From Archangium violaceum (GTDB taxonomy: Bacteria > Myxococcota > Myxococcia > Myxococcales > Myxococcaceae): DNA of 64,000 nt. Positions 9,179 through 18,201 of this stretch are shown here, piece by piece. Each line of letters opens with the position of its first letter. Position 1 is the stretch's first letter. The notes beneath the pieces were generated by a model. It was not told the origin of the DNA. It ran no database searches and saw only the letters and a program-made list of their open reading frames with translations. The stretch covers positions 10,915,501 through 10,979,500 of the forward strand of contig NZ_CP069338.1 in the NCBI RefSeq assembly GCF_016859125.1. Reading direction: 5' to 3'. A program made the translations under genes and the position numbers.

Positions 9179-9231
9179 CGAGCACGCTGGATGAGGGAGA
9201 AGTGGGCCCGGGTGAGCAGGCAGAATGATGG
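9179..9231 (+). repeat. Left-end transposase-binding repeats L1 and L2
   Basis: Two related 19-mers: cgagcacgctggatgaggg (9179-9197) and tgagcaggcagaatgatgg (9213-9231). They match the right-end repeats at 12446-12488 in inverted orientation at the positions G, GCA/GC and GATG. Repeated sites of this kind inside the ends are typical of transposases that assemble several protomers, such as TnsB, TniA and MuA. Confidence 0.6.
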
Positions 9232-9423
9232 AGAGGCCCCCGGGCGTGGCCAGGATTCCATCAGAAAACCCGGCGAAGAGGTGGGGAGAGGGAGGGTCGT
9301 CCCTGGAGACCCGCCCCCGCGGGTCCGTGTCAGGCCAGGCCAGCACTCGTAGAGCACGTCGCGGGGAGGGCGGAGCCCAAGGGCATGGGGCCACCGGCGA
9401 GCTGAGAGCGCAGGAGAAGAAGT

Positions 9424-9454
9424 GGCCCGTGACGTCTTGCACACGTCACGGGCC
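9424..9454. promoter_or_regulatory. Inverted repeat upstream of the zinc-ribbon ORF
   Basis: ggcccgtgacg (9424-9434) and cgtcacgggcc (9444-9454) form a perfect 11-bp inverted repeat 18 bases before the start of the first transposon gene. A related sequence (cacgtcacgggcc) sits just upstream of the DUF6431 gene at 23970. It may be an operator or hairpin controlling transposon gene expression. Confidence 0.45.
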
Positions 9455-9471
9455 GGGCTCCGCACCACGAC

Positions 9472-10080
9472 TTGGGAGAAGGAGCACGGAGCGAGGAAGG
9501 AATCGTTCGTTTCCGAGGTGAGGTCAAGTCCTGGCCGCCCTCGGTGGAAGAGGCCCGGCCGCGCACGTGCGGGCGGTGTGGACAGCCGGCGTACGAGGGC
9601 GGGCGAGTGCGCATCCACGGGCACGGACTGGTGCAGCGCCAGCAGCGGGGGCCGCCCGGGCCGGGGCAGCCGGCACGCACGCAGGTGCTGGCGTGCCGGC
9701 GCTACCAGTGCCAGGGCTGCGGGGCGGTATGGACGGTGCTGCCGGCGTCGGCGGTGGCGCGCAAGCACTTCTCGGCAGCGGCCATCGCCTTGGCGCTGGC
9801 GCTCTGGGGCCTGTGCGGCCTGGGCGTGGAGCAGGTGCGCGGCCTGGTGAATGACTGGAAGCACACCGGGGCCATGCCCGGCCGCTGGCGCTCGTTGGGG
9901 CGGTGGGCGGAGCAGGTGGCCACGGGCAGCCTGTTCTCGGCGCTCGAGGTGCACGTAGAGGGGGCCGCGCGCACCGTGGCGGCCCGGGCCGCGCAGGTGC
10001 TGTGTGGCCATGCACCGCCCGCTCAGCGAGGGCTGCCACTGGCCTGGCAGGCCTTCGCGGGGGCCAGCCATGTGAGCTGA
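9472..10080 (+). CDS. DUF6431-type zinc-ribbon protein of the transposon
   Basis: About 202 residues from a TTG at 9472; the exact start is uncertain. An N-terminal CxxC (CGRCGQPAYEGG), a basic HGHG segment, then a second pair (CRRYQCQGCGAVWTVLP) form a zinc ribbon. A hydrophobic segment (AAAIALALALWGLCGLG) and an RxLVNDW helix follow. This layout is what I know as DUF6431, found next to IS481/Mu-like transposases. A shorter homologue is encoded at 23476-23970, also beside a related transposon end. It probably binds DNA or helps target selection; this is inference. Confidence 0.65.
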   Translation: MGEGARSEEGIVRFRGEVKSWPPSVEEARPRTCGRCGQPAYEGGRVRIHGHGLVQRQQRGPPGPGQPARTQVLACRRYQCQGCGAVWTVLPASAVARKHFSAAAIALALALWGLCGLGVEQVRGLVNDWKHTGAMPGRWRSLGRWAEQVATGSLFSALEVHVEGAARTVAARAAQVLCGHAPPAQRGLPLAWQAFAGASHVS

Positions 10081-10212
10081 TGGAAAACCACGCCCTGCCA
10101 CGGCGGAAGCACCGCCCACCGGGTTTGGGGCGCTGCCTGGCACCCGGCGCCGTGCGACGCCCTGCCAGCCCGGCTTGGGGGACATGCCGTCCCCGGCGGG
10201 CAGGAGGACGCC

Positions 10213-11508
10213 ATGGAGAAGCTCGTTCCCAGAAACCAGGGGGAGGCCGTCGCGGTGTTCCGCAGCCAGGTGATTGGCACGCTGCTGCACCGGCCGCTCT
10301 CGCGCGGCCAGCTGCGTGCGGCGCTGCGGGAGTTGTCCCAGCAGAGCTTCCGCCCACCGGGTGCGCAGGTGACGCGCCGCTACAGCGTGCCCACGCTGGA
10401 GCGCTGGTACTACCGCTGGCGCAAGGGGGGCCTGTCAGCCCTGGTGCCTCAGCCGCGAGCTGCTTGCGGCGCGGCCCAGGCGCTGGAGGAGTCCGTGCGC
10501 CAACTGCTGCTGGACGTGCGGCGCGAGCACCCCAGCGCCTCGGTGCGCCTCATTGTGCGCACCCTGGTGGAGAGCGGGCGGCTGCGCGAGGGCGCGGTGA
10601 GCGAAAGCACCGTGCGCAGGCTGCTGGCCAGCGCCGGGCTGGACAGGGTTTCCCTGCGCCGCTCGCCGGGCGCCACGCAGCGGCTGCGCTGGGAGGCCTC
10701 TCACCCGGGCGCCCTCTGGCACGGGGACGTGTGCCACGGACTGGCCCTGCCCGATGGCAGGCCCCTGCGCATCCACGCCCTCATGGACGACAAGAGCCGC
10801 TACGTGGTGGCCCTGGAGGCACGGTGCAGCGAGCGCGAGAGCGACATGCTCTCCCTCTTCGTCGCGACCCTTCGCCGCTGGGGGCGCCCCGACTCCCTCT
10901 ACCTCGACAACGGCTCCACCTACTCGGGCAAGGCCCTGGCCACCGCCTGCGCCCGCCTGGGCACCGCCCTCGTCCACGCCCGCCCCTATGACCCGGAGGC
11001 TCGGGGAAAAATGGAGCGCTTCTGGCGCACCCTGCGCGAGGGGCTGCTGGACCATCTCGACCGCGGCCTCTCTCTGGAGCAGGTGCAGCGGCGCCTGGAC
11101 ACCTTCCTCACACGCCACTACCACTGCACGCCCCACTCCTCCCTCTTCGGTGACACCCCAGCCCTGGTGTGGAGCTCGCGCCAGACTCTCCTGGTGTCCG
11201 AGGAGCAGCTGCGCCAGGCCCTCACCGTGCGCGAGCGGCGCCTGGTTTCTCGCGACGGCGTGGTGCACCTGGACGGCCAGCTCTTCGAGGTGCGCCAGGG
11301 CTTCCTCGCCGGCCGCCGGCTGTACGTCTGCCACAACCTGGTGGAGGGCCTGCCCACCGAGGCCTGGGTGGAGCACGACGGACACCGCTACCCCCTCCAA
11401 CCGCTGGACAGGCGCCTCAACGGCACCGTCCGCCGCGAGCCTCACGCTCCCGCGCCCCAGCAGGCGCGCACGCCCTTCGAGCCCGCCGCCCCCAACCCCG
11501 CCCCCTGA
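10213..11508 (+). CDS. DDE (rve/Mu-type) transposase
   Basis: A 431-residue protein from ATG 10213, with caggagg 7 bases before it. The N-terminal helix-turn-helix region includes a YxxWRKGGLSALVPQPR segment. The catalytic integrase core shows Asp in LWHGDVCHG (about residue 176), Asp in LYLDNGSTYSG (about 233) and Glu in ARGKMERFWRT (about 268), followed by a Mu-type C-terminal barrel (VHLDGQLFEV). It should cut and join the transposon ends at 9173 and 12494. The gene is followed after 20 bases by the ATPase gene. Confidence 0.85.
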   Translation: MEKLVPRNQGEAVAVFRSQVIGTLLHRPLSRGQLRAALRELSQQSFRPPGAQVTRRYSVPTLERWYYRWRKGGLSALVPQPRAACGAAQALEESVRQLLLDVRREHPSASVRLIVRTLVESGRLREGAVSESTVRRLLASAGLDRVSLRRSPGATQRLRWEASHPGALWHGDVCHGLALPDGRPLRIHALMDDKSRYVVALEARCSERESDMLSLFVATLRRWGRPDSLYLDNGSTYSGKALATACARLGTALVHARPYDPEARGKMERFWRTLREGLLDHLDRGLSLEQVQRRLDTFLTRHYHCTPHSSLFGDTPALVWSSRQTLLVSEEQLRQALTVRERRLVSRDGVVHLDGQLFEVRQGFLAGRRLYVCHNLVEGLPTEAWVEHDGHRYPLQPLDRRLNGTVRREPHAPAPQQARTPFEPAAPNPAP

Positions 11509-11528
11509 CAGCACCCCAGGAGCCTTTC

Positions 11529-12347
11529 ATGTCCGAGCCTTCCCTCTCCCTCTTCGGCCTCACCCAGTCCCCCTTCACCAAGGAAGTCGCCGACGCCGAC
11601 CTCTGGCTGCCGCCCTCCAAGCAGGAGCTCGTCGACGAGCTCGTCGACTCCCTCCAGCAGCGCCACAACGTGCTGCTGGTGGGCGAGCCCGGCGTCGGCA
11701 AAACCTGCGTGCTGCGCGCGCTGCGCCAGCGTCTGCCCACCGAGCGCTTCCGCCTCACCTACTGCCACAACGCCACCCTGGGCCGGCGCGACTTCTACCG
11801 CCAGCTGTGCCTGGCCCTGGGTCTCTCTCCCAAGGCCACCGCGGCGGCCGTCTTCTTCGCCGTCACCGGCCACGTCCAGGAGCTCGCCTCCTCCCGCCTC
11901 CACCCCGTCTTCCTGCTGGACGAGGCTCACCTGCTGCATTCCGACGTGCTGGCCCACCTGCACATATTGCTCAACTACGAATGGGACAGTCGCGCCCTGC
12001 TCAGCCTCGTCCTCGTCGGCCTGCCCGAGCTGGAAGACAGGCTGAGCCTCGGTACTCACAAGTCCCTGCTCTCGCGCCTGCACTCCCGTTTGCGGCTGGA
12101 GCCAGTGACTCCCGACGACTCCGCCGACTACCTGCGCCACCGCCTCCGGCTCGCGGGCTGTGACAGGGAGCTCTTCCCCCGCGAGGCCGTCTCCCTGTTG
12201 CACGAGTCCTGCCAGGGCGCGCACCGCGACCTCGACCGGCTCGCTTCCCTGTGCCTGCGCCAGGCCTCACGCCGCAAGCGCAAGCTCGTCGACTCTGACA
12301 TCGTCCGCGAGGTCCTCGAGCGCCAGCACAGTCCCGCGCTCGCATAG
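11529..12347 (+). CDS. AAA ATPase (ExeA/TniB/TnsC-like) of the transposon
   Basis: A 272-residue ATPase from ATG 11529 with ribosome site caggagc. The P-loop VGEPGVGKT is near residues 57-65, the Walker B motif VFLLDEAHLL near 125-134, a sensor-like LVLVGLPEL near 160, and a C-terminal lid with the HRDLDRLASLCLRQAS pattern. Domain order and size match ExeA-like ATPases paired with DDE transposases, equivalents of TniB or TnsC that choose and activate target DNA. Co-location with the transposase and the defined ends supports this role over the type II secretion role of true ExeA. Confidence 0.82.
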   Translation: MSEPSLSLFGLTQSPFTKEVADADLWLPPSKQELVDELVDSLQQRHNVLLVGEPGVGKTCVLRALRQRLPTERFRLTYCHNATLGRRDFYRQLCLALGLSPKATAAAVFFAVTGHVQELASSRLHPVFLLDEAHLLHSDVLAHLHILLNYEWDSRALLSLVLVGLPELEDRLSLGTHKSLLSRLHSRLRLEPVTPDDSADYLRHRLRLAGCDRELFPREAVSLLHESCQGAHRDLDRLASLCLRQASRRKRKLVDSDIVREVLERQHSPALA

Positions 12348-12445
12348 TGGCGGCCTGTCGGCGAGCCCCTCTCGCTCAACTCCCGCGGGCTCGCCGACAG
12401 GCCCATTCCATCACCCAGTGCGGTGATTCCACCCTCGCCGCGTGA

Positions 12446-12488
12446 CCATCAACAAGCGTGCTCGCATCTCCATCAACAAGCCTGCGCG
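12446..12488 (-). repeat. Right-end transposase-binding repeats R1 and R2
   Basis: Two related 19-mers, ccatcaacaagcgtgctcg (12446-12464) and ccatcaacaagcctgcgcg (12470-12488), 24 bases apart. Reverse-complemented they read cg[ac]gca[cg]gcttgttgatgg, matching the left-end repeats. Confidence 0.65.
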
Positions 12489-12499
12489 GTAACAGTTGC

Positions 12500-13620
12500 G
12501 CGCCTGGAGCAAAGACGCCGTGGAACCTCGTGAGGTTTGCCCGAGGCGCAGGTACCAGGGACGCTACACGCCGTAACAGTTCCAGCCCGGTGAAGAGCAG
12601 GTGCGTGGTGCCGTCGGGCAGCGGGCGCTTCATGCGGTAGGCGATGCGTCCATCCTCCATTCGCGCCAGGCGCTCCAGCGCCAGCGCGCCACGCGCCCCA
12701 TAGCGGCACAGCCGCTCCAGCCCCTGCCTGTCGTTGGCATGGAGGTGCGTATTGGCATGCAGGGAGAAGCCTTCCAGCAAGGCGCACCGGGGCTGCTTTC
12801 GGGGAGGGGGCCGGACGTCCACCTCCGTCCAGCGCAGCCGTTGCTGCAGGGAGTGCGCCTGGTACGCCTGCAGCGCGTCCTCGGGTCCTTGAGCGGGCAG
12901 TGCCCCTCTTTTCTCCAGCAGGCGCAGCGCCCGATGACGCACCACCCTCAGCAACTGCTCCACCTCACCTTGCGTGGGCGGCGGCAACGCCTCGAAGCGC
13001 ACGCCGCCCTCCCGCGGCACGAAGACGCCGTCCGGCACCAGCGAGTGGAAGTGCGGCGTGACCTGCAAGGCGGAGCCGAAGAACTGGATGAACGACACGG
13101 CCCCGACCTGCCCACCCCGCATTCCCTGCCGCCGTGCCCTTCGGCGCTGCAGGGCAAACACCGCGCGCAGGAAGACGGTGAGGACGTCCGAGAGCAGTCC
13201 CACGTCCTTGAGCAGCACCCACCGCACCCGGTGCGGAAAGGACAGCGTCCACTGACGGTAGGGCACATGCGGCAGCACCCGCTCTACCAGGTGCACCGCC
13301 GTCACATGCGCCCGCTTCGCGTTACAGGAGGGGCACACCCCTCGCCCCTTGCACGAGAAGGCGACGAGCAGCTCGTCCTTGCAACTCTCGCAGCGTACCC
13401 GCGCGAAGCCGTGCGCCAGCACGCCGCACTCCAGGTACCGGGCGAAGTCCCGCTCCACGTACCGGGGCATGCCGCGCCCCACCTCGCTGGCCTCCGCCAG
13501 CAGCGTGGCCAGGTTGTCCCTCACCGCCTCGTATAGCACCGTCCCCTCCGGCTGCCTTCGCCGGTACGCCCACCCGTGCGTCCCCACCTGCCCCTCCCCA
13601 GCCACACCTCGCCAGGGCAC
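12500..13620 (-). pseudogene. IS91 transposase copy B, N-terminal part
   Basis: The first 373 residues of the transposase, identical to copy A, including the Zn cysteines, the HFH motif and the candidate tyrosine. The frame is broken after residue 373 (FAPGAQL) by the transposon insertion; it then reads into transposon DNA and stops at 12376. The C-terminal 100 residues lie at 8872-9172. Confidence 0.85.
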
Positions 13621-13771
13621 ACGCTACCGTCCGCCTCCCACGGGCCTCCGTGGAGCCCCTGGCTGCTTGTGGGGTCGAGGCCTACGAATCCCTCCAGGAA
13701 CGCTGGGCGAGCAGGCTCCCACACACTTCGCCAGGGGCGCAGCGTGCGCTTCAGTGCTAGGCCATGCTGCC

Positions 13772-16700
13772 ATGTCCGGCGACCTACCCATTCCTCCCCC
13801 CGGCGGCTTGCCCACCCTGCACTTCCCCCCCGAACTCCCCATCTCGAGCCGGGTGGAGGACATCACCGCGGCCATCACCGCCCATCAGGTCGTCATCGTC
13901 GCGGGGGCCACCGGCTCGGGGAAGACGACGCAGCTGCCCAAAGTCCTGCTCGCCATGGGGCGCGGCCGCCCGCGCCAGATTGGCGTCACCCAGCCCCGGC
14001 GTATCGCCGCGACGAGCGTGGCCGCGCGCGTGGCACGCGAGCTCGGCACGGAGCTGGGCACGGACGTCGGCTACCAGATTCGCTTCGAGGACCGCTCGTC
14101 CCGGCGGACGGCCGTGAAGTTCATGACCGACGGGGTCCTGCTCGCGCAGATTCACAGCGACCCGCTCCTGAGCCGCTACGACACGATCGTGCTCGACGAG
14201 GCCCACGAGCGCAGCCTCACCATCGACTTTCTACTCGGGTGGCTCAAGCGCATCCTCCCCAGGCGCCCCGACCTCAAGGTGGTGGTGAGCTCGGCCACCA
14301 TCGAGACCGAGCGCTTCTCGCGGTTCTTCGGGGGGGCTCCGGTCATCCAGGTGGAGGGCCGGACCTTTCCGGTGGACGTGCTCTACGAGCCGCCCCCCGA
14401 GGACGCCGAGCTCGCCGACTCCGTCGCCGATGCGGTGGCGGACGTGCTCTCGCTCGACCCGGACGGGGACATCCTCGTGTTCCTCCCCGGGGAGCGGGAA
14501 ATCCGCGAAGCCGAGAATGCCCTGAACGCACGCGAGCTCCGCGGCACGGTGGTGCAGCCCCTGTATGCGCGCCTGTCGGCCGCCGAGCAGTCGCGCGTCT
14601 TCGCCACCCTCCCCGAGCGCCGGGTCATCCTCGCCACCAACGTCGCGGAGACGTCGGTCACCCTCCCGGGAATCGTGTACGTCGTGGATACGGGGGTGGC
14701 GCGCCTGTCGCGCTACGACCCGCGCTCGGGCACCACACGCCTGCACATCGAGCCGATCTCCCAGGCCAGCGCCGACCAGCGCAAAGGGCGCTGCGGCCGC
14801 GTGCGCGAGGGGATCTGCGTGCGCCTCTACGACGAGGCGAGCTTCACCTCGCGGCCCGCCTTCACCGACCCGGAAATCAAGCGCACCGGGCTCGCGGGGG
14901 TCATCCTGCGGATGAAGTCCCTCGGCCTCGGTGACGTCGAGGACTTCCCCTTCCTCGACCCGCCCCAGCCGAGGGCCATCGCCGAGGGCTGGCGGGTGCT
15001 CGAGGAGCTCGGGGCCATCGAGGGCAAGGAGCGCACCTTGACGCCGCTCGGGCACCAGCTCGCGCGCTTCCCGGTGGACCCGCGCATCGCGCGGATGATT
15101 CTCGCCGGCGCCGAGTACGGGTGCCTGGACGAGGTGCTCATCGTCGCCGCGGCGCTCAACCTGCAGGACCCGCGCGAGCGGCCACGGGAGCTCGCGCAGA
15201 AGGCGGACGAGTTGCACCGGCGCTTCCGAGATGAGCACTCGGACTTCACGGGCCTGCTCAAGCTGTGGGCGTTCGTGCGCGAGGCCGAGGGCCGGGGGAC
15301 GTCCCATCTGCGGCGCGTGTGCCGGGACAACTTCCTGTCCTTCCTGCGGGTGCGCGAGTGGCGGGACGTCCAGCGCCAGCTCGAGGAGACCGTCCGCGAG
15401 CTGCGCCTGCCGCGCAAGGGCCGAGGCGCCCCGTCGCGCGGGGACGCCCTGCACCAGGCGCTCCTCACCGGGCTCCTGTCCCGCATCGGCCAGTGGAATC
15501 CGGAGCAGCGCCATTATACGGGCGCGAAGCAGACGCGCTTCATGCTTCACCCCTCGTCGGCGCTCGCGAAAAAGCCCCCCGCCTGGGTGATGGCGTTCGA
15601 GCTCGTGGAGACGTCCCAGCTGTTCGCGCGCACCGTGGCGAAGCTCGACCCGGAGTGGCTCGCGGCGGCGGCCCCCCACCTGCTCAAGCGCAGCTACTCC
15701 GAACCGCACTGGTCGCAGAAGTCCGCGCGCGCAGTGGTGAAGGAGAACGCGACCCTCTTCGGGCTTCAAGTCTTCAAGGAGCGCCCCGTGGCCCTGGCCA
15801 GCATGGAGCCCGCCCGGGCACGGCTGATGTTCCTCGAGCATGCCCTGGTGCGCGGCGAGTACCGCACCCGGGGGGCGTTCCAGGAGAAGAACCGCCAGGT
15901 GCTCGAGCGCGTGGCGCACCTGCGGGACAAGGCCCGGCGCAGCGAGCTGCTCGACAGCGAGGCGCTGCTGACGTTCTTCGACCAGCGCGTCCCGGCGGAC
16001 GTGATGGACGGGGCGAGCTTCGAGGCCTGGCGCCGCAAGGCCGAGGCGGCCGACCCCGACGTGCTCGTCCTCTCGATGGAGGATGCCCTCTCGCACGACC
16101 CGGGCCTGTCCCCGGCGCACTACCCGGACGCCATCACCCTGCACGGCTCGTCCGTGCCGGTGACGTACACCTTCGACCCCGCGGCCGAGGACGACGGCAT
16201 CACCCTGAGCGTGCCGCTGCTGCTGCTCGCCCAGTTGGTCCCGGGTGAGCTCGACTGGACCATCCCCGGGTGGCAGCGGGAGAAACTCACCGCCCTGCTC
16301 GAGCAGCTCCCCCGCGCCCTGCGCAAGCAACTGGGGCCGGTGCCGGACCTGGTCGACCGTCTCGAGAAGGAACTCGTGCCCTTCCGCGGGCCGATGATTC
16401 CAGCGCTCGCGCGTGCGGTGTCCCGGCTGTGCGGCGTGGACGTGCCCGAGGAATCTCTCCGGGCGGATGCCGTGCCGCCGTACCTGCGCATCACGCTCCG
16501 GGTGCTCGACGAGCGGGGAAAGGAGCTCGCGCGGAGCCGCGACGCCGACGCGCTGCTCGAGCAGTACGGGGGACGTGCACGGGCGGCGCTGCGCAGCGTG
16601 GCACCGGCTTCGGACTGGGAGCGCAAGGGGCTGACTGCCTGGACCTTCGGCGAGCTGCCCCCCGTGGTCACCCGGCGGGTCGGCGGTCTCGAGGTCCGCA

Positions 16701-17482
16701 GCTACCCCGCGCTCGTCGACCGGGGCGCTGCCGTGGACCTGGTGCTGCTCGAGACATCCTCCGCCGCCGACGCGGCCACGCGCACGGGGGTCCGCCGGCT
16801 CCTGATGCTCGCCGCGCGCGGACACGTGGCCGTCAGCGCCGCGCGCATGCCGCCGCCCTTCCCGTCCCTGGACGGCGCGCCACCCGCGCGGGGCCAGGCC
16901 GACGCCTTCCGGGCGCTCGTCCTCGCACGCAGCGTCGACGATGCGTTCAAGCTCGCACCAGGTGCGCCGCTGCCCCGCACGCAGGCGGCCTTCGAGGCGC
17001 TGGTCCGAGAGGGCTCACCGCGCATCGAGCGTGCGGCCCGGGACTGGGCGGACGCCGTCGCTGCCACCTCCAGGGAGCTCGCCGCGACGCTCGGTGCACT
17101 CAAGGCAGCATCAAAGGGGCCGAGCGGCGCGGCGGCCGTGCGGGACATCCGCTCGCAGCTCGGGCACCTGTTCCCCGCGAACCTCATCGAGTGGATTCCC
17201 TTCGTGCGCCTGCTGAACTACCCGCGCTACCTCCGCGCGGCCCAGGCACGGCTGTCGCGTGCGGTGGCGAACCCCGGCAAGGACGCAGGGAAGGCCGCGC
17301 CCTTCACCCCCCTGTGGGAGACATTCCTCGCCAGGTGCGCCACCGTGCGAGACCAGGAGGCGGCGCAGGAGCTGCGGTGGGCCTTCGAGGAGCTCCGCGT
17401 GGCCATCTTCGCCCCGGAGGTGACGACGCCCGTGTCGGTGACGGTGGCGAAGGTCGGCACGGCCCTCGCGGCGCTGCGCTAG
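13772..17482 (+). CDS. hrpA: ATP-dependent RNA helicase HrpA
   Basis: A full-length DEAH-box helicase of 1,236 residues (E. coli HrpA is about 1,300). The frame is open further upstream, but that DNA is IS91 antisense, so I use ATG 13772. Motifs: GATGSGKT at 45-52, TQPRR at 73-77, DEAH at 142-145, SAT at 174-176, then helicase C ([24 protein letters not shown]), HA2/OB region, and the long DUF3418 C-terminal domain specific to HrpA. Known HrpA acts on stalled or colliding ribosomes and on mRNA processing. The first third is duplicated at 3775-5202. IS91 copy B ends just upstream and may have changed its promoter. Confidence 0.93.
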   Translation: MSGDLPIPPPGGLPTLHFPPELPISSRVEDITAAITAHQVVIVAGATGSGKTTQLPKVLLAMGRGRPRQIGVTQPRRIAATSVAARVARELGTELGTDVGYQIRFEDRSSRRTAVKFMTDGVLLAQIHSDPLLSRYDTIVLDEAHERSLTIDFLLGWLKRILPRRPDLKVVVSSATIETERFSRFFGGAPVIQVEGRTFPVDVLYEPPPEDAELADSVADAVADVLSLDPDGDILVFLPGEREIREAENALNARELRGTVVQPLYARLSAAEQSRVFATLPERRVILATNVAETSVTLPGIVYVVDTGVARLSRYDPRSGTTRLHIEPISQASADQRKGRCGRVREGICVRLYDEASFTSRPAFTDPEIKRTGLAGVILRMKSLGLGDVEDFPFLDPPQPRAIAEGWRVLEELGAIEGKERTLTPLGHQLARFPVDPRIARMILAGAEYGCLDEVLIVAAALNLQDPRERPRELAQKADELHRRFRDEHSDFTGLLKLWAFVREAEGRGTSHLRRVCRDNFLSFLRVREWRDVQRQLEETVRELRLPRKGRGAPSRGDALHQALLTGLLSRIGQWNPEQRHYTGAKQTRFMLHPSSALAKKPPAWVMAFELVETSQLFARTVAKLDPEWLAAAAPHLLKRSYSEPHWSQKSARAVVKENATLFGLQVFKERPVALASMEPARARLMFLEHALVRGEYRTRGAFQEKNRQVLERVAHLRDKARRSELLDSEALLTFFDQRVPADVMDGASFEAWRRKAEAADPDVLVLSMEDALSHDPGLSPAHYPDAITLHGSSVPVTYTFDPAAEDDGITLSVPLLLLAQLVPGELDWTIPGWQREKLTALLEQLPRALRKQLGPVPDLVDRLEKELVPFRGPMIPALARAVSRLCGVDVPEESLRADAVPPYLRITLRVLDERGKELARSRDADALLEQYGGRARAALRSVAPASDWERKGLTAWTFGELPPVVTRRVGGLEVRSYPALVDRGAAVDLVLLETSSAADAATRTGVRRLLMLAARGHVAVSAARMPPPFPSLDGAPPARGQADAFRALVLARSVDDAFKLAPGAPLPRTQAAFEALVREGSPRIERAARDWADAVAATSRELAATLGALKAASKGPSGAAAVRDIRSQLGHLFPANLIEWIPFVRLLNYPRYLRAAQARLSRAVANPGKDAGKAAPFTPLWETFLARCATVRDQEAAQELRWAFEELRVAIFAPEVTTPVSVTVAKVGTALAALR

Positions 17483-17554
17483 AAGCGAGCGGCTGCGCGG
17501 CCGAGACGAGCGCATCGGCATCTGAGGGCACATGCGGAAACGAGGGCAAAGAAA

Positions 17555-17586
17555 AAGCCCAGCAACCCGGTGAGATTGCTGGGCTT
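17555..17586 (-). terminator. Intrinsic terminator behind a tmRNA/tRNA-like 3' end
   Basis: aagcccagcaaccc / gattgctgggctt hairpin. On the minus strand it ends in GGGCTTTTTCTTT, a good rho-independent terminator. It is a close relative of the hairpin at 6485-6516. Confidence 0.7.
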
Positions 17587-17592
17587 CTGAAT

Positions 17593-17640
17593 GTGGAGGC
17601 GGCGGGAATCGAACCCGCGCCGGGCGGTGCGAAACTCCCA
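17593..17640 (-). ncRNA. tmRNA/tRNA-like 3' end remnant
   Basis: On the minus strand gcgggttcgattcccgc is a perfect T-arm followed by cgcctccac, the 3' end seen in many tmRNA (ssrA) genes. I looked about 350 bases upstream on the minus strand for a matching 5' acceptor strand and for a tag-peptide frame and found neither. The DNA beyond may have been replaced by an integration event. It could instead be a tRNA 3' end; a whole gene is not supported. Confidence 0.45.
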
Positions 17641-18071
17641 GCAGAATCGCGCCCTTACCTCGCAACCGCCCGGAATGATTGGGAGTCGGTATCCCGCTGC
17701 GTCCCGTTTCGTCCCGTCCTGTTCCATCCCGTTCCGCACGCTCCTGCGACATACGTGCAACATGGCAGACGTGGGGAGCGCTGGGGCTCGTGGTGAACGC
17801 TGGGGCCTCATGGCGAGCGCTGGGGCAGGTGGCCAACTTCCAAGCCGCAAGCGTCGGACACGTCGACGCTGGGCTCGCGGTGCTGGGGTTCGTGGTGAGC
17901 CTATAGGCAGGCGACGGAGCACGCCTGCGGGGCCACGCTGCGCAAGCGCAGCCCCACCGCGCCCACGCTGGCTTGATGCCTAATTCGGTAGGGAAGAATT
18001 AGCCCCACCTATTGAATTGGGCAAGCAAGAGGGCAGTCGTGTGGGGCTGGTGAAGAAGGACGACGGCTGGA
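17641..18071. other. Intergenic region, no gene supported
   Basis: I see no credible coding frame. There are short imperfect repeats of agcgctggggc near 17775-17830, and the frames present look like shadows. Confidence 0.4.
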
Positions 18072-18120
18072 GTGCTAGACGAGTTGTGGGCGAAGCTGGA
18101 GCCGCCGCTGCCGCCATAGC
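18072..18120 (+). pseudogene. IS5-family transposase N-terminal scrap
   Basis: The codons after gtgctagacgag read VLDELWAKLEPPLPP then stop. This is the start signature of IS5-family transposases (DUF4096 region). Nothing further of the gene remains before the IS1182-type element. Confidence 0.45.
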
Positions 18121-18201
18121 CCGAGCGTCAGCTGGGAGCACCCAAGTCGAGCCAACTCTCTCCGCCGAGATCACTAGCGATGTACGCTCGGTCATAGCTA
18201 G

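Larger units (their letters stand above)
9173..12494 (+). mobile_element. Three-gene DDE/ATPase transposon with DUF6431 zinc-ribbon ORF
   Basis: A 3,322-bp element bounded by TG...CA ends. The left terminus is tgttgccgagcac; the right terminus, reverse-complemented, is tgttaccgcgcag. The target was duplicated as gttgc (9168-9172 and 12495-12499), confirmed against the uninterrupted IS91 copy A (gcagttgcgcg). It encodes three colinear genes: zinc-ribbon protein, DDE transposase and AAA ATPase. Near each end there are two about 19-bp related sites. TG/CA ends, 5-bp duplication, multiple end sites and a DDE plus ATPase pair are the hallmarks of the Tn7/Tn5053/Mu-like group. Confidence 0.85.
8645..13771 (-). 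mobile_element. IS91-family element, copy B, interrupted by a 3.3-kb transposon
   Basis: Positions 8645-9172 and 12495-13771 together match copy A (1975-3774) base for base apart from the insertion. The transposon at 9173-12494 splits the IS91 transposase gene and duplicated gttgc. The element lies directly upstream of the intact hrpA gene, so this is probably the native hrpA locus from which copy A picked up hrpA sequence before the transposon arrived. Confidence 0.8.

Noticed and set aside
13349-13771. A 141-residue N-terminal extension of HrpA
   Set aside because: The extension is the antisense of the IS91 transposase 5' end; ATG 13772 gives the normal HrpA start.
17593-17950. A complete tmRNA gene on the minus strand
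   Set aside because: The T-arm and 3' end are good, but no pairing 5' acceptor strand and no tag-peptide frame could be found upstream.
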